Of a DNA stretch of 45,173 nucleotides, positions 21,514 to 31,407 are shown in pieces. The notes under the pieces were generated by a model. That model searched no databases. It was not told the origin of the DNA and saw nothing but the letters and a program-made list of their open reading frames with translations. The position numbers and the translations under genes are program-made. Source of the stretch: Paraphysomonas bandaiensis (lineage: Eukaryota; Chrysophyceae); NCBI GenBank assembly GCA_965644295.1, contig CBFFRP010000088.1:1-45173 (forward strand), read 5' to 3'. The stretch's first letter is position 1; the number at the start of each line of letters is the position of its first letter.

Positions 21514-21842
21514 ACCTCTAGGTCGTATTGGTATTATATTTATAGGTAGTACCTATAGGTAGTATTGATACATGTAGGCAGTACCTATAGGTACATTTTA
21601 ATATAAATAGGGATACCTATCAGTAGGAAATCTAGAGGTCATAGGTACCACCTATAGGGAGACGAATAGGTACGTGTATTAGGGGGTACCTATAGGTATA
21701 CTGGGTAGCTATAGGTGGTACCTATTCGAAAACCTTTAGGTACCACCTATTGCTCAAAAATGTACCTATAGGTAGACAGAGGTACCTAATAGGTACCTTC
21801 GATTTTAATTATAAAAGTACCTATAGGTACGTACCTATAGGT
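21514..21842. repeat. ACCTATAGGT palindrome cluster, right
   Basis: About seven close copies of ACCTATAGGT plus variants (ACCTAATAGGT, ACCTCTAGGT), ending with two adjacent copies within GTACCTATAGGTAC at 21818-21842, 14 bp inside the right terminal repeat. It is the same unit and similar density as the left cluster. Confidence 0.95.
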
Positions 21843-21865
21843 ACTCAGCGAGAGTCCCACCGATG

Positions 21866-22216
21866 GTTGCCGCAATGTCAATTATTTCCAACTACGCAGC
21901 CATGGTACTATGTTTCACTATTAAGCGGTCTAAGTAGTGTATGCTATAGATACCTAGAATTAAAGAGGAACTGTGAACAAGGGTAGTAGTGTTGGTTAGA
22001 AGTCAACCCATTACTGACAATCTATTGATAAACAATTATTCCACACCACGCTTGTTCGGTAACGTCCTCATGTTTGCACGAGTCCTCACACAATTAAATT
22101 TTGCACATAATTCAGCACACTGATAGGTTCATACAATGATATTTATTATAAGTACAATACACGTGGAACTTGCATCGTATAAAGTGCGTGGATCGGACTA
22201 CAAAGAGAAGAAACAC
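21866..22216. other. Short spacer, nothing recognised
   Basis: About 350 nt between the transposon-like block and the 3' end of the NIPA gene. No exon or repeat is evident. Confidence 0.5.
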
Positions 22217-23578
22217 TTACAGCACAGGAGCCTTCGTTCTAGAGTTCGTCGTTGTCTTTCTATTAGAATCACTAGATACACTTTTCTTGGTTGTCGAATC
22301 ATTTGATACAACGGACTCAGATCCATCCCCAGAAGAGGAAACCCCTTTCCCTAGCTCTATATCTCGCATTGTTAGCGATGCTCCATTCTGTATTCTCTTT
22401 TGTTGGGCTGTGTGTGGCACGGATTCTATCACGACAGGCATGAAAGTCAAGCTCATGAGATGAGAACTATTATCGACGCCGTGTAGCCCGTGCATGGACG
22501 TAGATAGCAGCCCGGAATACCTGTGACTGTGAGTCGAAGCACTGATATGACCATTCTTTGTCAGGTGCGAAGTGGACGTGTCCATGTCACCATTGGTGTC
22601 GGTAGAATGCCCACTGCTCTCCGCTAAAAGTTTAGCTCCATCACCCATATCATCTTTCGGAGTCAAGAGATATACTCCTATAAATACAATCACAACACCA
22701 GACAAAAATCCAACAGTTTGTTGTGGTTTAAATTTGACAAACTCTTGAAAATATACACCCCCCTGTAAGATCGCAGACGTTGTCCAGAATACTTGAAGTA
22801 ACGGTATGATAATCAATCCATCAAATTTTTTTAATGCAGCATTCATTCTGTATAACCAAAAACTTAATCCAAGTGCAAAAACCAGGACAATAATGTACAC
22901 AAATGGCTTATTAAATTGATTTTCACCATTAATTGTGGCTTTAATTAATTCCGCCAAACATTTCGATTGTAGAACACTTTGTGTACCTACAGTAGCCGAT
23001 ACAATCGCGTATGTTGATGGTCGAACAATGCCATTACCTGGTAAAGGTGTCCCTGTATGTTCATTGGTTGTATAGATGACATAAGTCACATGCAATACAA
23101 TAAGAATAATCAAGAGGAATAACATGAACATGATATAGTCTGTTGTATACAGTTCTAATAGATCATGAGTAGTATATACCTCCGTATTATGATTGCTACA
23201 TATAATAGCAATCACAAGACCCACTATAATGATCACCGTAGCTACAAGTATACGGGGGGTTAATTTTTCATTCAATATAAATTTTGCAAAAATTACATTG
23301 CTAATAAATTGTACAGTACCAAGTGCTGCTAATAAACTTTGTGCAGCAAATGCAAAAGATGCAAAATTGACTAAACTTCCCACGACAAATATTGTCATAC
23401 CTAATGTCCAAATATTTTTGGATGTAAAAATGGTTGGTTTGACATTATCAGATGGGGTTTTAAGGGCAATATTATGAGCTGATTTCATTAAATTTGTCCC
23501 AAAATTTACCATGACTGATCCAAATATATTTAAAAAAAGACCAAATAACCAAGTATTGTCCGGGTCGTCAAAATCCAT
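22217..23578 (-). CDS. NIPA-family magnesium transporter-like membrane protein
   Basis: Single exon, 453 residues from the ATG at 23578; a TTG five codons upstream is in frame but is not a likely start. The N-terminal 310 residues have about nine hydrophobic spans in the NIPA/DMT fold: GLFLNIFGSVMVNFGTNLMK, FASFAFAAQSLLAALGTVQF, FILNEKLTPR, and near residue 205 a SVLQSKCLAEL helix. NIPA proteins carry Mg2+ and other divalent cations across plasma or endosomal membranes. The membrane part ends at GVYLLTPKDDMGDG; a Ser/Thr-rich cytoplasmic tail of about 130 residues follows with many potential phosphorylation sites, longer than in animal NIPAs. Codon use of the membrane part is AT-rich, while the tail is more GC-rich. 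Substrate is inferred from family membership. Confidence 0.88.
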   Translation of the reverse strand: MDFDDPDNTWLFGLFLNIFGSVMVNFGTNLMKSAHNIALKTPSDNVKPTIFTSKNIWTLGMTIFVVGSLVNFASFAFAAQSLLAALGTVQFISNVIFAKFILNEKLTPRILVATVIIIVGLVIAIICSNHNTEVYTTHDLLELYTTDYIMFMLFLLIILIVLHVTYVIYTTNEHTGTPLPGNGIVRPSTYAIVSATVGTQSVLQSKCLAELIKATINGENQFNKPFVYIIVLVFALGLSFWLYRMNAALKKFDGLIIIPLLQVFWTTSAILQGGVYFQEFVKFKPQQTVGFLSGVVIVFIGVYLLTPKDDMGDGAKLLAESSGHSTDTNGDMDTSTSHLTKNGHISASTHSHRYSGLLSTSMHGLHGVDNSSHLMSLTFMPVVIESVPHTAQQKRIQNGASLTMRDIELGKGVSSSGDGSESVVSNDSTTKKSVSSDSNRKTTTNSRTKAPVL

Positions 23579-24067
23579 ATTTACGTCGTACAAAATTTCA
23601 CAAGAAAAATGAAGTCGAAAAGTAGAAAATTGAAGTACTGTATTGAGATGAAGTCAATGGAAGTGTTAATTGAATGACTTGAAATATATATATATATACA
23701 GGTTGAAGGGACACCCGACTTAACACTTCTTCATTGTAATGAATTATATGATACAACTGAATTGATATTATATCACACTGAATGACTCAAACAGGCCCTC
23801 TGTGTACCCCCTCATCAACCTTTCATTTTTAGACACTCTGCTATTCTCTGACACCATTACGTAGTGTAGCCGATAACGGATAGTCATCCGTGTAACGAAC
23901 ACAGCCAACAATGAAAAATTAAGTAGAAATTTCCTGATTTTATTTAAAATTAGGATTTTCTCATCATGCAAGATGAAAAAACTCCAAATTGTGACAAAAC
24001 TCTGTGGTTTGTAGATATCTGTAATTTCTGTCCACCTCTATATGTCCTGCTATGTACGACTGGACAC
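23579..24067. promoter_or_regulatory. Promoter spacer of NIPA-like gene
   Basis: It contains a (TA)n tract at about 23686-23698, near 110 nt upstream of the NIPA start, and otherwise unremarkable AT-rich sequence. No gene is visible. Confidence 0.35.
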
Positions 24068-24182
24068 ATGTATGTATGTATGTATGTATGTATGTATGTA
24101 TGTATGTATGTATGTATGTATGTATGTATGTATGTATGTATGTATGTATGTATGTACGTATGTATGTACGTATGTATGTACA
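24068..24182. repeat. (GTAT)n tetranucleotide microsatellite
   Basis: About 22 perfect TATG units followed by units with GTAC substitutions. It lies 270 nt upstream of the mitochondrial carrier start. A second short array of the inverse unit (CATA, about eight units) is at 24370-24404, only 46 nt upstream of the same start codon. Confidence 0.95.
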
Positions 24183-24369
24183 GTGTATGCATATGTATGT
24201 ATTGGACAGCATTGAGTGGTACACACACCTCCTCTATACTCACCATATACACCCGGTGGACATCCTCTCTATACATCTTCAGCTAAGAATAGGATTACTA
24301 AGGAACTCATGACCTCTACTCCACTCTCTTCTCCCCTCTAAACCCTATCAATACCTCATCTACTATCCT

Positions 24370-24375
24370 CATACA

Positions 24376-24404
<29 letters not shown>
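24370..24404. repeat. (CATA)n short array
   Basis: Eight tandem CATA units, 46 nt before the carrier ATG, in inverse orientation to the GTAT array at 24068. It probably falls within the 5' UTR or core promoter. Confidence 0.9.
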
Positions 24405-24408
<4 letters not shown>

Positions 24409-24449
24409 CTTAAGATCTACTGCACTATCTCCATATATACATACATATC

Positions 24450-25801
24450 ATGCAAACTAACAGTCCAATAGACAATAACAATCATGGATTAAGTCTCTTT
24501 GTTAAAGATCTTATTGCAGGAGGTATAGACATGTATACAGAGGGTAGTTTACTGTGTTCCTTATAGTCTTGTTACGCAGGCTTCTCAGGCGTGGTTGCTA
24601 AGACAGTTACAGCACCCATTGAGAGGTCAGTGAAGACATAGATTATCAATCCATCACTCTGTAATATTTATTATTAGAGTCAAGTTGATTATGCAAACAC
24701 AGAGAAGTAATTCAAGGATTCATAGTGGTCAATATTATCGGGGTGGGATTCATTGTATACAGCAAATATATGAGAATGAGGGATTTCTGGCCTTATGGAG
24801 AGGCAATTTTGCGAATGTTTTAAGGTATTTAAAAATACTTTAGAATATTTTAAGTAATTAATGTTTGAAGATATTTCCCAAATCAAGCCATAAACTTTGC
24901 TTTAAAGGATAAGTTCAGAGCTATATTCGGACAATGGACAAGTGATGCGAATGTAATGTGTAAAAAATATGCGTGCGGTAGTGATTGGTAACATATTCTT
25001 TCAGCGGCATGGCATTTTAGCGGGAAATTTTTTGTCTGGGGGTGCAGCTGGTGCTACCTCAGCATTACTTATATACCCATTGGACGTCGCCAGAACCAGA
25101 CTGGCTACTGATGTCGTAAGCGCGGGGACGTCATCAGGAAGGCAGTTTTCAGGTGTAGCAGACAGTATTGTAAAGTGCTACCAGGAGGTTAGTAGATATT
25201 TGCTTCATCTACCTAACTCTGACTGAATATCTGGATAGGGAGGAATTAAGCGAGTGTACAGGGGATTCGCTGTGTCCCTCACAGGAGCTGTTGTATTTCG
25301 CACACTCTTTTTCGGTACGAATGTAATTATTTTGTGCATCCCAGCCTTATTTTGAGCGTATTAGGCGGATATGATAATCTGAAATACTCAATGGATTTGG
25401 AACATTCCTCCAGGGGTACGAGGTACATTGTGGCTCAGGTATGAGAGGAATATGGAAAATTATCTTTGATCTTTACATCCCGCAGACGCTCACAACGATC
25501 GTTGGTACATTATGTTATCCTATAGACACTATTAAGCGCAGAATGATGATCCAGGTGAGTGTTAAGTCCAGTTATATTTTTTTTTCTAATTTTGTTGTAG
25601 GTCAATTTTCTAGGCTCTAATGTTACTGGAGCTGCAACTTCAACACAGGGCTATATGAACGGTCGGGAGTGCTTGCGATACGTACTTAGCACTGAAGGTT
25701 GGAGGGGATTATATGCGGGTCTTCCTGTCAATATAGTTAGAGGAATTAGTGGGGCTTTACTGTTAGTTTGCTATGATGACATCAAGAAGTTCATGAAATG
25801 A
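24450..25801 (+). CDS. ADP/ATP-type mitochondrial carrier (9 exons)
   Basis: Exons 24450-24522, 24580-24625, 24678-24824, 24871-24952, 25005-25187, 25239-25314, 25365-25438, 25486-25554 and 25601-25801 join in frame to give 316 residues, the normal carrier length. Each of the three repeats has its signature: APIERVK (repeat 1), YPLDVARTR (repeat 2) and YPIDTIKRR (repeat 3). [20 protein letters not shown] and [12 protein letters not shown] are typical of ADP/ATP carriers, which swap cytosolic ADP for matrix ATP across the inner membrane. The canonical RRRMMM nucleotide-carrier motif appears as KRRMMI (residues about 244-249), so it may be a diverged paralogue. All eight introns are 46-57 nt with GT-AG ends. 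There is no presequence, as expected for this family. Two tetranucleotide arrays lie just upstream. Confidence 0.88.
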
Positions 25802-27260
25802 CATCAGTGTAGCATTTATTTTACGATGGGAAGCTGCTGTTCATCTCCAGCAGCCGTTAGTATCAATTGTAAATAACATGTAGTAGTATTAACATTCGTA
25901 AAAAATCTATCAGGTTTCACTTTATTTGCCTGTTGGAGGATAGTGCATGTGAGAATGGAATTGAGAAACGTTTGTTAACTAAGTAAAATAGATACAAGAT
26001 ACAAGATACAGTATTTGACTACATTCTGAAGTAGATAACTCCAAGGGCTGCGGAACAATTAATAGAATTGACGCAGGTTGTAGTCAATTACACTTGCAGT
26101 TATTAATAGGCCAGAAAATATGCATTGAAACGGCCAATGAGTGGTACAGTCTACAGTCCTGCCTATATGTATAGACCAACTACCAAGCAATTAGTCATGC
26201 CAGTTTGAGATTGTAAATTGCATTGTCTCTGCTGTGTTCTGTAGTATGATAACATATATTGTGTAATTGAAGTGAGTACATAGTGTGCAATAGATGAAAT
26301 CAACACATAGTAGGTGTAACGGGTGAATATAGTTACAAAGGAAGTAAATTCTGTTACTGTTGTGTGATTATATATTATACACCATTTAGCTCCTCCATGT
26401 TTGAATTGTTGGTAGATGTTGTCAATGAAGCTTTCTTCCAGCAGCCCGGTGATACGTACAGTCAGTCTCTTACTTCACTCAATGAATATACTTGATGAAA
26501 TATTACAGGCTTTATATAATAGTAAATTTGAACGAACAATTATGCGTAAAAACTAATATACACTCTCCGATTACAACTTGCCAGTATCAAATTGATTGAA
26601 TTTCCACATCTTCAATATATATATCGTAATGATAGGCAGTAACTTGGAGGAAGTTTTACTCAAATATTACAGCAACTAGCATTGGCTGTTGCAATTTCAA
26701 TAATTACAACTTCAATAATTGACAACTAATTGATACGCTTCCCTCAAACTCTACGAATGCTATGATAATTATAGTATCACAATCTATTTAAGGCAAAGAA
26801 AACATAAACTTAAGTATTATTATATTTTAACGAATTTCATCGTTCAGATTAGAATTTTTAACCTCTATTTATTTTATCGTCCTAGTGACAACATTATCCT
26901 TCCTCAGCGGCCATAATTCAGGGATCTTAAACAATAGGCCCTGATTGCTATTATTATAATTAAATTTTAATGAATCGTCAATATATTAATTGACTATTGA
27001 TTCAAAAAACTTTCAGCTATTTCAAGTAGTTGATGTTGTGTGTGTGAGGAATATGAGAAGGACGGACAATCTTTTGCGATTGTGTTGTTTTGAGCTCATC
27101 CTGCTTAGAAAAAGGACATCTTAAGTATAGTTGTGCAATGTTACCAGCACACGTGTAGATATGAACCATTGTATATATAGATTTTATTAATATATAAACT
27201 TTCGGTTGACACAAATATATTTTCAAGACCATACGGTTTTAAGAGTACAAAAAAAAAACT
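25802..27260. other. Non-coding spacer between convergent genes
   Basis: About 1.46 kb of AT-rich sequence. It holds an ACAAGATACAAGATAC short tandem near 25994 and a segment at 26424-26450 similar to 18448-18475. At 26643-26746 a possible small inverted-ended element (GGAGGAAG...CTTCCCTC) is rich in CAATAATTACAACTTCAATA-type repeats, vaguely like the hAT-type MITE at 37001. No gene is supported. Confidence 0.45.
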
Positions 27261-28916
27261 CTAGCACATACACATTGTATATTTAGTATCACACATTACA
27301 CTACTACTTGGATGTATAAACAGTGCTGTTTGACTGTCAAGCAGAAAGCTATATTTCGAGGTCCCATAAAGACTCTCACTCCAATTCCGACTACGGGCGA
27401 AATTCACAATTGCTTCGGTTTGATTAGATTCAAATATTCCTGTCTGAATAATACCATGAAACGGATTACTTGGCTCGCCAGAGAAATGAGCATACGTCCA
27501 CCCACTAAACCTATGTAATGTCTCCTCATGAAACAACAGCCGTACCACTGCAGACTGTATGCTTAAATCCCCCCAGCGCTCAAGAAATATCATCCCCGAC
27601 TCATCGAACTTTCTCAAAAGCGCTTGTACATCTGACTGTAGCCACCTCGTAATATTTGTAACAAAGAAATTGTTATAGTAGCTCGGCATATGACCGCAGT
27701 TCGCAAAATTGAAATCTTTGTATGATTGCTTTAGGTTGCAGCTATCCATCAGCTGCTTCGTATCCTGAATTCCCTCGGCTACAATGTGGGACTGAATTAG
27801 GTCCCAAAACAGGTCTCCAGGTGACTCCGTAGCAGCCGTTCTGTACGCATATTGATAGTTAAAAGTCTCCATAAATGCAAACATATTATAAGAGATGGGG
27901 GATAAAAGCGCACTGTCGTCATCAAGTCGCCATATCCAAGTGTATCCCATGCGAGCCATCACGTGCCATACCCGTATCGCAAAGAACCGGATCATCAGAT
28001 GGTAGCCCAGAGAATATGATTTTCCTCGGAATTCCTTCGTAAATTGTGGAAATCCTGCAGCCACATGAGGAAGGACGGGAGACCAGTCCTCACCATGCAA
28101 TCTGTAAAAACGGATCTCACGTCGCCTTCCCCTCACATCGTTCTGTATGTCAACAGTGAAATCTCCATCATGTACAATCCAGACATCATCATGAAAGACA
28201 TCGTTGTAATTTCTATAAAGTAGATCAAGTGTATATTTGAGCTCCTTTAGCGAGTCACGGCTACGGTAGGAAGTGTGAGCCCCTGCTTGGGCCAAAATCA
28301 CAATTGCGCCTTTATGTTTGGAGTGTGCCAGAGTCGATGACACGTTTGTATAGGTGGCGATGTACTCATGTTCCATGTGGAGGTGGCGTCGAGGGCATAT
28401 TATATCTGACTTTTTATCAATTGGAATAGAAAGGCTGCTAGCCTGCTGCTTATGTCTCGATATGATTTTCTTCAATGAAATGCTAATATCATTAGATGTC
28501 ATATTACAGCTCTGTATATCGAGACTGCCATCGCGATGTGATATGTGACTGTATTGTGCGGAATCAGGAGGAAAAGTAATCCCAATAGAGTTATTTTTCT
28601 TATAGTAAACTACACCGTTCTGTACTCTCACTTGAGAAGGGGCTGTATTAAACTCCCCATTGCTACGTGCATATGTAACAGTCTCAGCACATTTTCTGAT
28701 GCATTCAAACAGTTCGCCTTTAACGATATACTCTTTAGCATACTCATTGCAAAGGTATTGACATGTGACAATAGCAGATATGGATGGTTGAGTTATTGCA
28801 TTGATGAGCACATCTCCCACTGGGACGTTACTGATCTCTTCATATCCATTGCTGCTGTTGCATATAGTGGCAGATAGATAGAGATATGCAATAATACGCA
28901 GCCACATGAGGGGCAT
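27261..28916 (-). CDS. GT15-family (Kre2/Mnt1-like) mannosyltransferase
   Basis: Single exon, 551 residues from the ATG at 28916; an upstream in-frame GTG is unlikely to be used. Residues 1-20 are hydrophobic (LMWLRIIAYLYLSATI), a signal or signal-anchor for the secretory pathway. The lumenal domain from about residue 200 has AIVILAQAGAH, a WIVHDGDF strand, SYSLGYHLMIRFF, the metal-binding WRLDDDS (about 330-335), NFANCGHMPSYYNNFFV, and FLERWGDLSIQS (about 444-455), the hallmark block of yeast Kre2/Mnt1/Ktr alpha-1,2-mannosyltransferases. These use GDP-mannose in the Golgi to extend N- and O-linked mannans. A Cys-containing stem region of about 180 residues precedes the catalytic domain. GT15 is best known from fungi, so its presence is taxonomically informative. 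Substrate linkage is inferred from the family. Confidence 0.88.
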   Translation of the reverse strand: MPLMWLRIIAYLYLSATICNSSNGYEEISNVPVGDVLINAITQPSISAIVTCQYLCNEYAKEYIVKGELFECIRKCAETVTYARSNGEFNTAPSQVRVQNGVVYYKKNNSIGITFPPDSAQYSHISHRDGSLDIQSCNMTSNDISISLKKIISRHKQQASSLSIPIDKKSDIICPRRHLHMEHEYIATYTNVSSTLAHSKHKGAIVILAQAGAHTSYRSRDSLKELKYTLDLLYRNYNDVFHDDVWIVHDGDFTVDIQNDVRGRRREIRFYRLHGEDWSPVLPHVAAGFPQFTKEFRGKSYSLGYHLMIRFFAIRVWHVMARMGYTWIWRLDDDSALLSPISYNMFAFMETFNYQYAYRTAATESPGDLFWDLIQSHIVAEGIQDTKQLMDSCNLKQSYKDFNFANCGHMPSYYNNFFVTNITRWLQSDVQALLRKFDESGMIFLERWGDLSIQSAVVRLLFHEETLHRFSGWTYAHFSGEPSNPFHGIIQTGIFESNQTEAIVNFARSRNWSESLYGTSKYSFLLDSQTALFIHPSSSVMCDTKYTMCMC

Positions 28917-29478
28917 GGGGTAGTAATGCACAGTTAGAGGGTGGAATACTGCATATGTAGATGTATAGTGATGTTATATGCTGCGCTGTTAATTGCGACT
29001 TCTTAATATTCATATCATACAAACAGATTGTATATATGCATATATGGCTGTAGCACTCAACTGCTCATCATTTTAATAGAAATTTAATAGAAAAACGATA
29101 AAATCGACTGTTTTCAATCCAAAATTCGGTATTTTTAAATTAAAATTAGGATATTATAAGATCCCTATGTATAAAAGTGCAGATATTTTTCAACTACTGT
29201 ATGCACAGGCACAGGGCCAAACAGGGCAAAAAAAGCCAGGTTTTTGTTGAATTCTGTTTTCTGATACATCACAAAACACCGAAAAAAGGGTGATATTTCC
29301 CTGTACCTTCTCTTGATGCATGGATACAGTACCTGTTAACATCCATATAAAAACCACTGGAAAATCCTAGATAATTTGTTTAAAAATACTGTATATATTG
29401 ATCACTGATCATTAAAACACACTATATATCTAAAAACCTTGGATTTTTAGCCTAGTCAACTCCTGTATATTCCCATAT
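28917..29478. other. Spacer with A/T-rich low-complexity and a repeated 24-mer
   Basis: Upstream of the mannosyltransferase. AAAAAAGGGTGATATTTCCC near 29284-29303 recurs with one difference (AAAAAAGGGTGATGTTTCCC) at 40571-40590, in a different intergenic region, so a dispersed repeat passes through both. No gene is visible. Confidence 0.45.
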
Positions 29479-29858
29479 ATGTACTCCCTGTATGTGTGTA
29501 AGATACTGCGCCTGAGCAAGAGTAATATCGGCCCGTGTGGTATGGAGACATACGACAGTCTTATGACCAACTGGAATCATCCGGAGCATAGTTGGGGTGA
29601 TATACAACCCGTCTATAATGCGGGTGACATCATTGACGTCGAATGGTGCGTTTCCAACATCGCGGACCATGGAGGCCTCTATACATACAGGATTTGCCAA
29701 GACGACGCTTTGGTGGCACGGTTCATCGATCCTGCCGTTACCCCCACTCTCAAGCTGAGATGGATCAGCTAGAGACCTGTTTTCAGGACGGAATTCTTAA
29801 ATGTACTGACGTGGAAGGACAAGACTGCCCGGTACATCCGGATTGCGTGGTAATGTGA
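29479..29858 (+). pseudogene. Frameshifted fragment of LPMO-like secreted protein
   Basis: Frame 1 (from about 29500) reads GPCGMETYD, SWGDIQPVYNAGDIIDVEWC, then ADHGGLYTYRICQDDALVAR to FIDPAVTPT. At about 29745 the text switches to the next frame: SQAEMDQLETCFQDGILKCT, DVEGQDCPVHPDC, ending at 29858. A G-P-C-G start, W-x-A/N-G-D-x-I-x-V, an HGG-x-Y-x-Y/F-R-x-C core and C-F-x-x-G-x-L-x-C-x-D-V-x-G-Q-x-C resemble copper-dependent lytic polysaccharide monooxygenase-like and chitin-binding proteins of protists and invertebrates. There is no signal peptide, so the 5' end is missing too. A retrotransposon gag relic on the opposite strand abuts the 3' end and may have caused the truncation. A sequencing error at the frameshift cannot be excluded. 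Family assignment rests on motif resemblance only. Confidence 0.5.
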
Positions 29859-29864
29859 CTGTAT

Positions 29865-30930
29865 TCCACTCGTACAAATAATTAATTGTTGCTGGTAGGG
29901 TACTGGGTGGGGCTGCGACAGTGAGTACGGCCAGCAGTGGTTCGCTTGTGGACCCAAGGACAGTGGCAGGTGCCAGGCGCGTGGTGTCTCATCCGAATCG
30001 TCTTCCTCCATCATGGCCAATATTGCAGCATTCAATTGAGGCTTCGTTTGAAAATTAAACCTGCCCTTGAATTGTTGATACTTCTCAGAAAGCTCCCTTG
30101 TTACTCTTAGATGTTCGAAAAACTCCTCGAAGAATGATTCCACTGAGTTAAAATTCTCTGTTCTCAATAATCTCTTACTGGTATCTCTCATACAAGGTGG
30201 TATCAAACTCATCCAGACTTCCAGTGACCCACCTCGTTTGGTGGTAGTTAGAGGTATACTCAAAGTCAAGTGATTTACTTTTGCTGCATCCACCAAGAAG
30301 TCGTATCTCTGAATAAACTTAGTTTCAAGAATACATATATCTTCATCAGCTTTCCTGAAATCCTCCAGTCTCTCCATACTAACCTTCTTGTATGCTTTGC
30401 AAGATTTGTACAATATTTTGTTGAATGCCATTACATCCAAAGGTTTGAACAAACGTTTGACTGCCTCAATGATATGTGTGATCCTAGCATCAGTACACTC
30501 CAAGTATGTAGGAAATTCTGTTGGATTCATCCGTCGCAGGGTATGCCGAACCATGTCTCTTGCTCGATCTTTCAGCAAACTGTACACTGAAGGTACCGCT
30601 CTATTATAATTCCGTTTTTCATACTCAGCAATCTTCTCCATAAACGTCATGAAGCCGTCTAAAGTGATTTCCGTCAATTGGATCTTCAAGTATGAATTAT
30701 CCTGTTGAGTCAATACGACCTGACTAGTCCTGTCTTCGTCGGCCTGCCTTAGCGCTTCTTGAATAGTCTGTCTCCTGACATTCCTTCTCCTAGGCTGCTC
30801 TTCCTCTCTCAATACGTGTGTTGCGTTGAGCACTGCCTGATGGACTGCGTCCTCGATTCTGGTCTGAAGTAGATCTGGGTCTATGTATTGCTGTTCATGT
30901 ACTTGTCCTCCAGCTTGTTCTTCTTGCTGT
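29865..30930 (-). pseudogene. Retrotransposon gag-like relic
   Basis: The minus-strand frame is open from about 30930 (no in-frame ATG; first candidate codon GTG at 30833) to TAG near 29769, but the last 30 codons are antisense to the LPMO-like fragment, so true gag text probably ends near 29865. It begins Gln/Glu-rich, then has RTSQVVLTQQDNSYLKIQLT, a helical capsid-like core (LTEITLDGFMTFMEKIAEYE, SLLKDRARDMVRHTLRRM, LERLEDF-type helices) and an acidic EEDDSDETP tail. Such an arrangement is typical of LTR-retrotransposon Gag capsids. No intact zinc knuckle, protease, reverse transcriptase or LTR directly accompanies it, and it lies outside the copia remnant at 31.1-33.9 kb, so it probably belongs to a separate element. 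Confidence 0.5.
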
Positions 30931-31084
30931 TGAATTTATTAAATGTCTCTAAAAACATGTTCTCTTTACACCTACTACATTATTAATTGCAAAAAGCAAC
31001 AAAACTTCAACTAAAATCAACATTTTCAAAATTTCACCAGGTTTCGACCGCTTTACCAGGTTTGGGCATCACATCGACTTATTA

Positions 31085-31283
31085 TAATAAAGCTTGCTAT
31101 TATTATGTATGACAGTAATAAGTAGACAACGCCACTAGCATGATAGATATGATATAGACGTACACAGGTCACTGTAGACGTCATAATATAATGTACTAAT
31201 TATTACATATATATCTTTCGATCCTTGCATCTCACATAATACTGCACTCAATTGCAAGTATATAGAATCTTCAGATCTCAACA
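31085..31283 (-). mobile_element. Copia-type LTR (3' LTR, minus orientation)
   Basis: Read on the minus strand, an LTR starts TGTTGAGATCTGAAGATTC at 31283 immediately after a polypurine tract (GAGGGGGAG, within 31284-31293), the expected plus-strand priming site. The half at 31183-31283 is nearly identical to 33812-33907 (one 3-nt indel). The half at 31085-31170 matches 34224-34312 at roughly 90% by eye. The outer boundary near 31085 is approximate, because no clear terminal CA is seen. Confidence 0.7.
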
Positions 31284-31407
31284 CTCCCCCTCAATTGAGT
31301 GTTGTACTATGACGCCTCCCAGCTATTGAATGCCTGAGATAAAAAAATTCTTGACAGTAAAATAGAATAATCTCTAAGTCTAAACCTCTGTCTAAAAAAC
31401 TCAGTAC

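Larger units (their letters stand above)
18784..21865. mobile_element. Candidate DNA transposon with 10-bp TIRs and palindromic subterminal arrays
   Basis: CATCGGTGGG at 18784-18793 is repeated in inverse as CCCACCGATG at 21856-21865. Just inside each end AGTACCTATAGGT occurs at a similar distance, and both ends continue into dense arrays of the self-complementary decamer ACCTATAGGT. Between them lie broken coding exons and a minisatellite. Inverted ends plus clustered subterminal repeats are the layout of CACTA- and hAT-type DNA transposons, where the repeats bind the transposase. No clear target duplication flanks the ends (left ...TTTTGT, right GTTGCC...). Family assignment is open. Confidence 0.6.

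Noticed and set aside
29452-29700. Minus-strand ORF of 82 codons with IIDGLYITP text
   Set aside because: It is the complement of the LPMO-like coding segment, whose Cys-rich motif series is far more specific.
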